Of a DNA stretch of 64,000 nucleotides, positions 44,380-53,813 are shown one piece after another. The notes below the pieces were generated by a model. It was given only the letters and a program-made list of their open reading frames with translations. It was not told the DNA's origin and searched no databases. Each line of letters starts with the position of its first letter. The stretch's first letter is position 1. A program made the position numbers and the translations under genes. Source of the DNA: Rhizobium sp. 16-488-2b (GTDB taxonomy: Bacteria; Pseudomonadota; Alphaproteobacteria; Rhizobiales; Rhizobiaceae); contig NZ_JAGHMF010000036.1 in assembly GCF_017741815.1 (NCBI RefSeq), positions 1-64,000 of the forward strand, in the 5' to 3' direction.

Positions 44380-44925
44380 TTACGGAAAAAGATCCGCATC
44401 TTTCATAAACGGCGCCTGCGCGTCCTTGGATGAAAGGGTGGGGGGTACCTCTATCGGCCAGGCGACGTTCACCGTCGGATCGTTCCAGATGATGGCGCGC
44501 TCGTGCTGCGGCGAATAGAAATCCGTCGTCTTGTAAAGAAACTGCGCGGTCTCCGAGAGAACCACGAAGCCATGCGCGAAGCCCGGCGGAATATAGAGCT
44601 GGCGCCTGTTATCCGCCGACAGGATTTCGCCCACCCATTGCCCGAAGGTCGGCGAGGATCGCCGCAGATCCACCGACACGTCGAAGACCTCGCCCTCGAC
44701 CACTCGAACCAGCTTTCCCTGGGCTTGGCTGATCTGGTAGTGCAGCCCGCGCAGTACGCCTTTGGCAGACTTGGAGTGATTGTCCTGAACGAATAAAACC
44801 TCGGCCCCGACCGCTTCGTTGAAGCGGGCCTGGTTGAAGCTTTCAAAGAAGAAGCCGCGCTCATCGCCATAAACCGTGGGCTCGATGAGCAGGACCTCAG
44901 GAATTGCCAGCGAAGAGACTTTCAT
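44380..44925 (-). CDS. rmlC: dTDP-4-dehydrorhamnose 3,5-epimerase
   Basis: A 181-residue cupin-fold epimerase. The catalytic region reads VLRGLHYQ with the base histidine, and the protein has DERGFFFESFNQARF and QLYIPPGFAHGF as in RmlC. It makes dTDP-4-keto-L-rhamnose. It ends the minus-strand rml run, 3 bp after rmlA. Confidence 0.92.
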   Translation of the reverse strand: MKVSSLAIPEVLLIEPTVYGDERGFFFESFNQARFNEAVGAEVLFVQDNHSKSAKGVLRGLHYQISQAQGKLVRVVEGEVFDVSVDLRRSSPTFGQWVGEILSADNRRQLYIPPGFAHGFVVLSETAQFLYKTTDFYSPQHERAIIWNDPTVNVAWPIEVPPTLSSKDAQAPFMKDADLFP

Positions 44926-44928
44926 TGG

Positions 44929-45807
44929 TCAGCCTGCCTCCGCCAGAAGTCGCATCAGGTATTTCCCATATCCGTTCTTGCAGAGCGGCGCCGCCAGTTG
45001 CTCCAGCTGGCGGCCGGTGATCCAGCCGTTTCGAAACGCGATTTCCTCAGGGCAAGATACTTTCAGCCCCTGGCGCCGTTCCAGTGTCGAAATGAATTGC
45101 CCGGCGTCGAGCAGTGAATCATGCGTTCCCGTATCGAGCCAGGCGTAGCCGCGGCCCATGATCTCGACGGTCAGGCTGCCGTCTTCCAGGTAACGCCTAT
45201 TCAGATCGGTGATCTCGAGCTCGCCGCGCGGCGAAGGGCGCAGCGATTTGGCGAATTCGACGGCGCGTTCATCGTAGAAATAGAGGCCCGTCACCGCGTA
45301 ATTCGATTTCGGCTCCGCCGGCTTTTCCTCGATCGAGACCGCCCTGAAGCGCCTGTCGAATTCGACGACGCCATACCGCTCTGGATCGAGCACGTGATAG
45401 GCGAAGACCGTTGCGCCGCGGTCGACAGACATGCCGCTCGCGAGAAGGATCGGCAGGTCGTGGCCGTAGAAGATGTTGTCGCCGAGCACGAGCGCGGACG
45501 GCGAACCGTCAAGAAACTTCTCGCCGATGATGAAGGCCTGCGCCAGGCCATCGGGTGACGGTTGTTCGGCGTAGGAGAACTTGACGCCCCAGGCACTGCC
45601 ATCCCCCAGCAGTTGCTCGAAGCGAGGAATATCCAGCGGCGTGGAGATGATCAGGATGTCGCGGATGCCGGCCAGCATAAGTGTGCTGAGTGGATAATAG
45701 ATCATCGGCTTGTCGAAGACAGGCAGCAACTGCTTGCTCATGGCAAGTGTCGCGGGATGAAGACGTGTGCCGGATCCACCGGCGAGAATGATGCCTTTTC
45801 GGGTCAC
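44929..45807 (-). CDS. rmlA: glucose-1-phosphate thymidylyltransferase
   Basis: A 292-residue nucleotidyltransferase with the pyrophosphorylase motif GGSGTRLHPAT and later VLGDNIFYGHDL. It couples dTTP and glucose 1-phosphate to dTDP-glucose. The GTG at 45807 overlaps the rmlD stop as GTGA and gives the family length and start (TRKGIILAGG); a GTG 9 bp upstream is less likely. Confidence 0.92.
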   Translation of the reverse strand: MTRKGIILAGGSGTRLHPATLAMSKQLLPVFDKPMIYYPLSTLMLAGIRDILIISTPLDIPRFEQLLGDGSAWGVKFSYAEQPSPDGLAQAFIIGEKFLDGSPSALVLGDNIFYGHDLPILLASGMSVDRGATVFAYHVLDPERYGVVEFDRRFRAVSIEEKPAEPKSNYAVTGLYFYDERAVEFAKSLRPSPRGELEITDLNRRYLEDGSLTVEIMGRGYAWLDTGTHDSLLDAGQFISTLERRQGLKVSCPEEIAFRNGWITGRQLEQLAAPLCKNGYGKYLMRLLAEAG

Positions 45808-46700
45808 AGCGCCCACCCCCGTTCCTTCAATTGATCAAGTACGCGATCGACATGCACCGTCCATTCGGGCAGGGTCAGCCCAAGGGCGGAACTCAAAGCA
45901 TCCGTGTTGAGCGACGAATTGCGCGGCCGCACAGCGGGCCGTGGAAACTCCTCGGTCGTTATTGCCTCGATATCGGCGGGATCGACCACCGATACGAAGC
46001 CGATCTCGATCGCCCTTTGGACGATGTGCCGGGTAAGTCCATGCCAGCTTGTTCGCCCCGATGCGGTCAAGTGATATGTCCCGTCAGCAAGCCCACCGCG
46101 CCGGTTCGCGACAATTGCAAGGGCAGTGACATCGGCGAGCAGCTCGACGGCCGTCGGCGCGCCAAACTGATCCGCAACGATCCGCAGGTTCGGCCGCTCC
46201 CGCGCTAGGCGCAGAATAGTCTTCACAAAATTCGTGCCGTCAGCAGACACGACCCAACTCGTGCGGAACAGCAAATGCCGGCAGCAGGACTCAGCGATAG
46301 CCAACTCGCCAGCCCGCTTCGACTCGCCGTAGACATTCAACGGATGAGTATCATCGCTCTCGCGATAAGGCGTCTCCTGGCGACCATCGAAGACATAGTC
46401 CGTAGAGTAATGAACCAGCAGCGCGTCACTCCGGCGGGCGTAATCCGCCAACGCCTTCACGGCCTGATGGTTGACGCGAAACGCCACGTCGGCATCCGTC
46501 TCGGCCAGATCGACCTGCGTATAAGCCGCCGCATTGACGATGATGTCAGGGCGTATGGCATCAAGCCGACCGGCGATTGCTTCCGACTTGTCCAGATCGA
46601 ACTCGTCACGCGCGAACGCGACAAGATTGCCGAATGGAAGCAGCGTGCGCTGAAGCCCGCGTCCAAGTTGCCCATTCTTGCCGAGAAGCAGCACGGTCAT
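45804..46700 (-). CDS. rmlD: dTDP-4-dehydrorhamnose reductase
   Basis: A 298-residue extended-SDR reductase with GKNGQLGRGL at residues 7-16 and the active-site YxxxK in YGESKRAGE. It makes dTDP-L-rhamnose. The ATG at 46700 overlaps the rmlB stop (ATGA). The longer open frame upstream lies within rmlB. Confidence 0.92.
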   Translation of the reverse strand: MTVLLLGKNGQLGRGLQRTLLPFGNLVAFARDEFDLDKSEAIAGRLDAIRPDIIVNAAAYTQVDLAETDADVAFRVNHQAVKALADYARRSDALLVHYSTDYVFDGRQETPYRESDDTHPLNVYGESKRAGELAIAESCCRHLLFRTSWVVSADGTNFVKTILRLARERPNLRIVADQFGAPTAVELLADVTALAIVANRRGGLADGTYHLTASGRTSWHGLTRHIVQRAIEIGFVSVVDPADIEAITTEEFPRPAVRPRNSSLNTDALSSALGLTLPEWTVHVDRVLDQLKERGWAL

Positions 46701-47746
46701 GCGTATTGCTTCTCCACCCAGTTGCGGTAGCTGCCTGAGGTGACGTTCTCGACCCAGTCGGCATTGTCGAGATACCATCTTACGGTCTTGCGAATGCCGC
46801 TCTCGAAGGTTTCCGCCGGCCGCCAGCCGAGCTCGACCTCGATCTTGCGCGCATCGATCGCATAACGCCGGTCGTGCCCCGGGCGATCGGTGACGAAGGC
46901 GATTTGCTCGCTGTATTTCTTGCCATCGGGTCGCGGCTGCAGCTCGTCGAGAACCGCGCAAAGCGTGGTAACGACATGAAGGTTGGCGCGCTCATTCCAG
47001 CCGCCGATATTATAGGTCTCGCCCAGGCGCCCCGCCTCCAGAACGCGACGGATAGCGCTGCAGTGGTCTTTCACATAGAGCCAATCACGGATCTGCATGC
47101 CATCGCCATAGATCGGCAGAGGACGGCCTTTCAGCGCATTGTGGATCACCAACGGAATGAGCTTTTCCGGGAAGTGCAGCGGGCCGTAATTGTTGGAGCA
47201 GTTGGTGGTGACGACAGGAAGCCCGTAGGTATGGAAATAGGCGCGAACCAAATGGTCGCTCGCCGCCTTGCTGGCGGAGTATGGGCTGTTGGGCCGATAG
47301 CTCGTTTCCTCATTGAAAGCGGGATCATCGGCGTCGAGCGTCCCGAAGACCTCGTCGGTCGAAACGTGCAGAAAGCGGAAATCATGTTTGCTCTCGAGGC
47401 CACCCCAATAGGCGCGCGCGGCCTCCAGCAGACGAAACGTACCGAGAATGTTGGTCTGGATGAAATCTTCCGGCCCGTGGATCGAGCGGTCCACATGGCT
47501 TTCCGCCGCGAAGTTCACAACCGCTCTTGGCTTGTAGTGCGTAAAAAGATCGCTCAGAAGCGCCGCGTCGCCAATGTTGCCATGTACGAAGATATGGCGC
47601 GGATCGTTCTCGAGAGACCGCAGGTTGTTCAGATTGCCGGCATAGGTCAGCGCATCGAGATTGACGACCGGCTCTTGATGCTCCGCCAGCCAATCCAGCA
47701 CAAAGTTCGAGCCAATGAAGCCGGCTCCTCCAGTCACAAGTATCAT
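46697..47746 (-). CDS. rmlB: dTDP-glucose 4,6-dehydratase
   Basis: A 349-residue extended SDR with GGAGFIGSNF at residues 6-15 and YSASKAASDH as catalytic YxxxK; STDEVFG is the dehydratase active-site segment. It converts dTDP-glucose to the 4-keto-6-deoxy sugar. It heads the rmlB-D-A-C operon, 50 bp downstream of the polyprenyl sugar transferase gene. Confidence 0.93.
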   Translation of the reverse strand: MILVTGGAGFIGSNFVLDWLAEHQEPVVNLDALTYAGNLNNLRSLENDPRHIFVHGNIGDAALLSDLFTHYKPRAVVNFAAESHVDRSIHGPEDFIQTNILGTFRLLEAARAYWGGLESKHDFRFLHVSTDEVFGTLDADDPAFNEETSYRPNSPYSASKAASDHLVRAYFHTYGLPVVTTNCSNNYGPLHFPEKLIPLVIHNALKGRPLPIYGDGMQIRDWLYVKDHCSAIRRVLEAGRLGETYNIGGWNERANLHVVTTLCAVLDELQPRPDGKKYSEQIAFVTDRPGHDRRYAIDARKIEVELGWRPAETFESGIRKTVRWYLDNADWVENVTSGSYRNWVEKQYA

Positions 47747-47796
47747 CGCCTACGCACCTCTCAACCAACGCAAACACCAGGATTGACGACGAAATT

Positions 47797-49236
47797 TCAG
47801 TAGACGTTGCTCCGATCCTGCAAGCCGATCGCCGTCATCACGACGATCCTGAGATCCAGCCACAACGACCAATTGTTGATGTACCAAATGTCGTGCCGCA
47901 CCCGGTCCGTCATCTTGTCAACGGTTGGCGTCTCGCCCCTGTGTCCATTGATCTGCGCCCAGCCCGTCAGGCCCGGCTTCACATGCCGGCGAGAGGCGTA
48001 TTGGGCGATTAGCGTTCCATAGAGATCGTCGTGTGCCAGCGCATGCGGGCGTGGGCCGACCACGGACATCTCGCCGCGCAGCACGTTCCAGAACTGCGGC
48101 AGCTCGTCGATGCTCGTCGAGCGGATGAAAGCACCGACGCGGGTCACGCGTGGATCGTTGCGCGTTGCTTGGCGGATATCGCCGGAGTCTTCCATAACCG
48201 TCATGCTGCGGAACTTCAGGATCCGGAACGGTTTGCCGTTATGTCCTTTGCGGCACTGCATGAAGAAGACAGGACCACGGCTATCAATCTTGATGGCGAT
48301 CGCCACCAGTACGCAGAGCGGAAGCGTGACCGTCATCGCGCCGATCGAGAAGCCGATATCGAACAGCCGCTTCATCATGCGCTCGACCAGGCCGAGCGGC
48401 GGGCGGTGAATCTGGAATGCGCGGTTTTCACCGATATCCTGAGCAAAACCCTGGGCGATATCGCCAACCAGACCCGAAAACATCACGCTGACGGGAACAC
48501 AGAACTCACGCAGTGCCGACAAGCATTCTTCGAGAACGGCGGCATTGGCATAATCACCCCAGACGATCAGGACCTCATCGACGTCGGCAATCCCGTTCTT
48601 CTGGAGCTTCTCCTGCAGCAGGCTGGGAGCCTCATCGGCGCCGCGCAGGTGCATCGTGTGCTTGATCGACAGCCCGCCGAGCGCAGCCTTGTGTATAAGC
48701 GGCTCGACCGGCGTGGAATCGGGGCAGATCAGCAAGACCCGCCGCGTCGGAAAAGACGCATGCGCGACGGCACGGTTGAGATAGGAATACCACGCGAGCC
48801 GCAGCGTCGTCAGCGCGCCGAACGACAAGACGGCAGCGGACAGGATGGCGCCGCGCGACACCATCGTTCCAATCTTGAGGAAGAAAACAATCGCAAGAAG
48901 AAACGCAACGACTGCTGGCAGAAACGTGCAGATAATGGCCATCTGCCGGCGAAACGACAGGAGCCCGGCGGGGCGGTAAGCATGAGCGCCGCCCAAGGCC
49001 AGGACGAAAACGGTGGAGACCAGCAGGCCGACGCCCGCATATCGCGACAAGTCACCATCCATCCCCAACAATACTTGCTCGTAAAGCATGTATCCACCGG
49101 CGCTTGCAAAGAATAGCACCGCGAAATCAAGAATAGCCGCAACATAGGTGGTTGCCACAGCATTGAAGCTGAACCACCCTCGATCATTTCTGGCTGAAAG
49201 CCGCACGTTCCAGCTGTGTTCCACTGGCATGGTCAT
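47797..49236 (-). CDS. undecaprenyl-phosphate sugar phosphotransferase (WbaP/ExoY family)
   Basis: A 479-residue inner-membrane priming transferase. Several N-terminal helices precede a nucleotide-binding-like middle domain, and the C-terminal catalytic domain has KRLFDIGFSIGAM, ILKFRSM, DELPQFWNVLRGEMSVVGPRPH and KPGLTGWAQINGHRGET. It transfers a hexose 1-phosphate to undecaprenyl phosphate, starting an exopolysaccharide or O-unit. ATG 49236 has GAGG 9 nt upstream. With the rml genes downstream it indicates a rhamnose-containing polymer. Confidence 0.92.
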   Translation of the reverse strand: MTMPVEHSWNVRLSARNDRGWFSFNAVATTYVAAILDFAVLFFASAGGYMLYEQVLLGMDGDLSRYAGVGLLVSTVFVLALGGAHAYRPAGLLSFRRQMAIICTFLPAVVAFLLAIVFFLKIGTMVSRGAILSAAVLSFGALTTLRLAWYSYLNRAVAHASFPTRRVLLICPDSTPVEPLIHKAALGGLSIKHTMHLRGADEAPSLLQEKLQKNGIADVDEVLIVWGDYANAAVLEECLSALREFCVPVSVMFSGLVGDIAQGFAQDIGENRAFQIHRPPLGLVERMMKRLFDIGFSIGAMTVTLPLCVLVAIAIKIDSRGPVFFMQCRKGHNGKPFRILKFRSMTVMEDSGDIRQATRNDPRVTRVGAFIRSTSIDELPQFWNVLRGEMSVVGPRPHALAHDDLYGTLIAQYASRRHVKPGLTGWAQINGHRGETPTVDKMTDRVRHDIWYINNWSLWLDLRIVVMTAIGLQDRSNVY

Positions 49237-49710
49237 AACGTTTATCCTCAACCCGCCAGTCTAGTTAACACAAGATTAATACACCCAACAATTCGACCAG
49301 GAATACTCCTTATTTAGTATTTCAAAGTAGGAATACGTTTCTCGTCGCAGTCTTGTCGAATATACGACTTGACGTTGGAGTAAATCTTCAAAATTACAAA
49401 CTACGGGTAGGCGTTTAAGCCGCGAGAAAATGTCGAGCGCTTTAGTAGTAAAATTGTCGACGCTGCGTGCTAAACCGCGAACGGGAGCGCTGGAGGCAGA
49501 CGATGAGTTGGGCGGCAAACCACGGAACGAGAGGCCAGAAATTTTCCGGCCCACAAGCAATGCCCTCGACAAAACGGAAGCTATTTATGGGCTGGAAACG
49601 CGTGCATTGCCAGATGCCGAAGCACAGCCATAGCTTTAGCTAAAATACTTCGAATCTATATTTATAAGTAGATAAAATTACTATTCGTCGCGATCGGTTC
49701 CGTGTCTCCG
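49237..49710. other. 474-bp gap upstream of the exopolysaccharide genes
   Basis: No convincing gene. The first 170 bp next to the sugar transferase are relatively AT-rich and probably hold its promoter (no clear -35/-10 pair was found). A 98-codon minus-strand open frame here lacks a ribosome-binding site and any family resemblance and was not annotated. Confidence 0.5.
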
Positions 49711-49998
49711 TCACTCATCCAGCGGATCGTCGTCATCGTCGTCGACGCCAAATGACGCGCCCTGCATTTCGACCATCATCTGCTGATAAGCGCGCGCTTT
49801 GATCTCATTGCTAATCAGGACGATCCAATTGTGCGCACGGCCGATGCCGGATGCGTTTTCCGGCATGACGAGAGCCATGCAGGTCATGACCCGAGGCCCG
49901 GTCTCGCGATAGGGCTGCATGCTCCAGGCGAACGGCTCATCCCGCTGGCGGCGTTTGCGAAATGTAACGCTACGTTTGCGCGCACTCTTCCACGCCAT
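49711..49998 (-). CDS. small hypothetical protein with acidic C-terminus
   Basis: A 95-residue soluble protein that begins with a basic segment (WKSARKRSVTFRKRRQRDE) and ends in a run of aspartates (FGVDDDDDDPLDE). The middle has MTCMALVMPENASGIGRAHNWIVLISNEIKARAY. GAGG lies 9 nt before the ATG at 49998; an ATG 6 bp upstream is possible. No known family was recognised. The strongly polarised charge argues for a real protein, possibly nucleic-acid or partner binding, but this is weak evidence. Confidence 0.5.
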   Translation of the reverse strand: MAWKSARKRSVTFRKRRQRDEPFAWSMQPYRETGPRVMTCMALVMPENASGIGRAHNWIVLISNEIKARAYQQMMVEMQGASFGVDDDDDDPLDE

Positions 49999-50890
49999 CG
50001 TCATCGACCTCTGCTATCGACACCGCGGACGCAGAGCTGGCGCTCTTTGCCATTTGGCGCCTGATTGCTCGATCGAAAGATAAACGGCATAGCGCGTAGT
50101 GGCCGGCAGGCAACCCTGGCTTGCCCGCAGGGGATTGCCTGGCTTCCGCCAACGAGCACGATCTCGCTAAATCCCTCTGTCATCACCGTACGCCTCAAAA
50201 ATCATCTCACTCATGTCGCGATGAAGAGCAGCTTGCGCGCTCAGGTATCGTCCCGCCGCGTGGTGGAACGACAACGCAAAAGGCACGTGATCGGTGAGAT
50301 TTTCTCAGCATGGAATGTCGCCGACGGGCGGCTTCGTGCGCCGGTCCGCTATTTATCAACGACAGTGAGAGCTTAAATGAGACTTGAGCGGAGGCGGACG
50401 CCGTGACGGAAAGGCTCTTGAATCGTGGGCGATAAAGTATCTTATCGCCTCCTCCATCGACGGGGTCGACGATTCCCAGTGTTTTTCGCATCTTTTCCCC
50501 CGAAAGCACACAGACAACACTTCCAGATAAGAACTATCCGGTCACTATACATACACTCAAAGGAAGCCACACTCGACGATATTGCTCTCGTTCACTTTAT
50601 TATTAATTCGATACAATGCTAAGCGCAAAAATTCAGCGATGCAATAGTCAAATTTCAGCATGAAACAACATAGATTGAATCGAGAGGCAATACCAAGAAA
50701 TATAGCAGAAGCACCGACCGTCGACACCAGTATATTCGCATTATCGCGTCATCATTTCGGATATACAGATAATTACAATGGCGTTACTTTAAATAGACGG
50801 CGCGCCAAGTGCGTCAACCGGAAGTATTCTTGCAACCACTCTATCGGCTCGCGTAACGCGATGAGCGGCGACGGGAGTCAAGGAGAAGGA
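49999..50890. other. 892-bp gene-poor stretch
   Basis: No gene could be supported. The left half has normal GC content and only short shadow frames; 50500-50830 is clearly AT-richer than the coding sequence around it, with stops in all frames. A decayed or transferred segment, or an upstream regulatory region for nearby surface-polysaccharide genes, is possible. Confidence 0.5.
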
Positions 50891-51793
50891 TCAGGCGATC
50901 AGACGGCGGCTGGCTAGCACCGCACGGCGCTCCCACCACACAAGCAGGAGGCTGGAGCAAACGATGACGACAGCACCTGCAACGACGTTTACCGTCGGGA
51001 TTTCCGACCAGATGAGATAGCCAAGGAGAAACGCCCAGACGAGGCCGCTATACTCCATGGGGGCAAGTGTAGACGCCGGCGCGTGACGGTAACCTTCATA
51101 GAGCAGGAATTGACCGAGCGCCGATACGGCCCCAAGACCGAGCATGAGCGCCCAACCGGTGAAATCGGGTGATTTCCAGACCCACGGCAACATGGCCCCG
51201 CAGGCGATGGCGAAGAGGAAGCTGGTCGCCATCATCTGATTGAACGTGCTCTCGGAGCGGCTGACCAGGCGAACAAGCACAGTGCTCCACGCCCAGCAGA
51301 AGCCCGCGAAAAGCACCATGAGCGTCGGCACGAGGCTTGGGGACTGCGTGGGGTTGGCAGCAAGTATAACGCCGGCAAAGCCCGCGAAGCAGGCAAACCA
51401 TCGCATCGGGCCGACGCTTTCCTTCAGCACGAAGATGGAAAGGAAGATGACGATAATGGGTGCCGAGAAGTACAGGGTCGTGATTTCGGCGAGACCAAGA
51501 TGCCTGGCGGCCGAGTAATATGCCATCCATGCGCCCAGCATGAGCAGGGCGCGCAGAACGAGCGAACCGCGGTGAGCGCTCTTAAGGATCGAGGGATGGC
51601 GCAGCCGCTTCACCATGAAGCCCGCCACCGCGACGATGATCACGCTGCGGATAAACAGGATTTGCGGCACCGCATAGTCCGCGACCAGCCATTTCACGAC
51701 GGCATCCTGGATCGCGAACAGTGAATAACCCGCGCAGGACAGCGCAATACCAACGAGCGGGTTGGGCGTGGTGTCTGAAGCGCGAATATGCAT
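50891..51793 (-). CDS. EamA-family (DMT) permease
   Basis: A 300-residue inner-membrane transporter with ten predicted helices in two EamA repeats. The first repeat has LFAIQDAVVKWLVADYAVPQILFIRSV and YYSAARHLGLAEITTLYFSAPI; the second ends LLYEGYRHAPASTLAPMEYSGLVWAFLLGYLIW. The type exports metabolites or amino acids. The ATG at 51793 gives the normal N-terminus; longer frames upstream lack a ribosome-binding site. No operon partner is visible. Confidence 0.85.
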   Translation of the reverse strand: MHIRASDTTPNPLVGIALSCAGYSLFAIQDAVVKWLVADYAVPQILFIRSVIIVAVAGFMVKRLRHPSILKSAHRGSLVLRALLMLGAWMAYYSAARHLGLAEITTLYFSAPIIVIFLSIFVLKESVGPMRWFACFAGFAGVILAANPTQSPSLVPTLMVLFAGFCWAWSTVLVRLVSRSESTFNQMMATSFLFAIACGAMLPWVWKSPDFTGWALMLGLGAVSALGQFLLYEGYRHAPASTLAPMEYSGLVWAFLLGYLIWSEIPTVNVVAGAVVIVCSSLLLVWWERRAVLASRRLIA

Positions 51794-52012
51794 GATATGG
51801 TAGCCTGGATGCGGCATTGATGATGGGTGAGCACCTAGCAAGAAGTTGCATGGCGAACAATGGCTAGTTTTGGCCCCGATATACCGCTTGTGACATTGCG
51901 AATGATCGGCGCGCGCCATGTTTGCACATGGTTGCTTAAACACGCGATATTGCATACGAGCCACAATCGTAGTGTATCAACGAATGACTTCGAACTTTGG
52001 CGGAGAGTACAC

Positions 52013-53023
52013 GTGACCGACAAGAGCGCATCGCCTCCCTACGTGCTGCTTTCCTGGACGCTGTGGCCAGTGCTGTTTTCAGCTGGGCTGATTGGCGCCG
52101 GGTTGGCCTTTGAGGCAAAGGCGCCGTTGCTATGGTTCAACGTGGTCTACTTGGCCATCGTCTTCGCGATCGCGATGTTTGAGCGCGTCATACCCTTCGA
52201 AAAGCAATGGCTGCGCCGCGATGGCGAGACATTCAATGACGTCGCGCACACGCTGCTAAGCAAGGGTGGCGTTCAGCTAGCCGCAGCGCTGGGCGCGACC
52301 GCGCCGATGGCGGTAGCCACCGTCGCACATCCCTTTGTCGTCCGCCTCCCCGACATCTGGCCCAACAATTGGCCGCTGGCTCTTCAGGTGGTTCTTGGGT
52401 TGGTAATCGCCGAGTTCGGGCTGTACGTCGCCCACCGTGCGGCCCATGAGATTCTATCGCTTTGGCGCTTTCATGCCCTTCATCACAGTGTCGAGCGGCT
52501 TTGGGTCGTTAATACCGGCCGGTTCCATTTCATGGACTCGCTATTCAAGATCGCGCTCAGCCAGCTTCCGCTCTATCTCTTGGGCGCGCCGCTCCCGGTG
52601 TTTTTATGGATCGGCGCAGTGACGGCCTTCATCGGCCTTCTCACCCATTGCAATATCGACGTGCGAACGGGCCCGCTCGACCTGATCTTCAGCACGCCGG
52701 CCCTGCATCGCTGGCATCACTCGCGGGTGCTGGCCGAGGGAAACACGAACTACGGCGAGAACCTTGTCTTGTGGGATCAGTTGTTCGGCACCTACTTCAA
52801 TCCCGACCGCCGCCCGCCGACGAACATCGGCATCAGCGGCCGTGTGGCTGATAACTTTATTGGGCAGTTGTTTCAGCCATTCTCGAAGAAAGGCTACCGG
52901 CAAATTCTTGGCCGCCGGGTACACCCCAACGGCCAAGAAACAGGAACAGATGATAGAGGCTCGCGGAGCCCGTCCGGCACCATCAGCGAGAACCGTCAGG
53001 TCAGCACGGATGGCACCGCCTGA
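52013..53023 (+). CDS. sterol desaturase/fatty acid hydroxylase-family membrane protein
   Basis: A 336-residue membrane di-iron hydroxylase. The histidine clusters HRAAH, HALHH and HRWHH (with H in THCNID) are the metal ligands of the family, and several helices surround them. The GTG at 52013 has GGAG 7 nt upstream. The C-terminal 50 residues are polar and poorly conserved-looking (GQETGTDDRGSRSPSG). The substrate, a lipid or ornithine-lipid acyl chain in related rhizobial enzymes, is not determined. It converges on the LuxR gene with a 1-bp gap. Confidence 0.85.
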   Translation: MTDKSASPPYVLLSWTLWPVLFSAGLIGAGLAFEAKAPLLWFNVVYLAIVFAIAMFERVIPFEKQWLRRDGETFNDVAHTLLSKGGVQLAAALGATAPMAVATVAHPFVVRLPDIWPNNWPLALQVVLGLVIAEFGLYVAHRAAHEILSLWRFHALHHSVERLWVVNTGRFHFMDSLFKIALSQLPLYLLGAPLPVFLWIGAVTAFIGLLTHCNIDVRTGPLDLIFSTPALHRWHHSRVLAEGNTNYGENLVLWDQLFGTYFNPDRRPPTNIGISGRVADNFIGQLFQPFSKKGYRQILGRRVHPNGQETGTDDRGSRSPSGTISENRQVSTDGTA

Positions 53024-53024
53024 T

Positions 53025-53813
53025 CTAGTCCGCCGATGCACTCCAGCGCGAGTCGGACTGGAACAGATCGTTCAGCTTATAGGCAACCTCGGTACGGTTG
53101 GTTGCCTTGAGCTTCTTCATGATGTTGCGGATGTGAACCTTGACCGTGCTTTCGCGCAGATTGAGTTCATAGGCGATGATCTTGTTCGCTTTGCCCTTGC
53201 GCAACGCCTGCACGACTTCGGCCTGGCGCAGCGTGAACATGCGGGAGAGCTCTTTCTGGCGCGGCGCGTTGTCGACGGGAGCCGACGACGTGAAGCTTTT
53301 GCCCGCGACGATGAAGGTCCCGCCTGCAACCGCAAGGCCGATGGCCTCTACACAGACCTCTATGCCCACGGAGGTGGGAATGAAACCGCGAGCGCCGTGT
53401 TCAATCGCCCGGAGCGTCTGGTTGAGATCGTCGCCATCCGCAAGGATGACGACCGGCGCCGGTGCGAGTTCGGTTGCGATGCTGGCGATCTCTTCATAAA
53501 GAGCGCCATCGCTCGAAGCACGGCCGGTGATGTTCAGCAGCACCGCCTTGACGCGCTGCGTTGCATCTTTCTTGCGCCGCCATTCCGCCACCGAGCCCAC
53601 CGCGCAGGCCTTCATGCCGAGACCGTTCTGCGTCAGCGTCGTCGCGAGGCATTCCCGCTCGAGTGTTCTGCCGTCGATGATCAGCAGGCACCGGTCCTCG
53701 CCGATAACCTTTACTTCGCCCAGCTCGCTGAGAGCTCTGGGTGCCACGGCAACGGCCTGAAGTCTGTTGACAGGCGTGCGTCCGCTTTCAAATTCCGAAG
53801 GTACGTAATTCAT
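53025..53813 (-). CDS. LuxR/NarL-family regulator with degenerate receiver domain
   Basis: A 262-residue protein with a receiver-like N-terminal domain (about 40-155) and a LuxR HTH (FTLRQAEVVQALRKGKANKIIAYELNLRESTVKVHIRNIMKKL split over 190-245). The phospho-acceptor aspartate is N94 (VLLNITG) and the conserved lysine near the end of the domain is T147 (GFIPTS), so phosphorylation as in NarL is unlikely. GAGG lies 5 nt before the ATG. Its place near exopolysaccharide genes fits a role in surface or motility control, by inference. Confidence 0.82.
   Translation of the reverse strand: MNYVPSEFESGRTPVNRLQAVAVAPRALSELGEVKVIGEDRCLLIIDGRTLERECLATTLTQNGLGMKACAVGSVAEWRRKKDATQRVKAVLLNITGRASSDGALYEEIASIATELAPAPVVILADGDDLNQTLRAIEHGARGFIPTSVGIEVCVEAIGLAVAGGTFIVAGKSFTSSAPVDNAPRQKELSRMFTLRQAEVVQALRKGKANKIIAYELNLRESTVKVHIRNIMKKLKATNRTEVAYKLNDLFQSDSRWSASAD

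Noticed and set aside
49276..49572. 98-codon minus-strand open frame
   Set aside because: No ribosome-binding site, no family resemblance and low-complexity basic composition in an AT-rich gap.
50207..50509. 100-codon minus-strand open frame
   Set aside because: Arginine/serine-rich shadow-like composition and no start signal.
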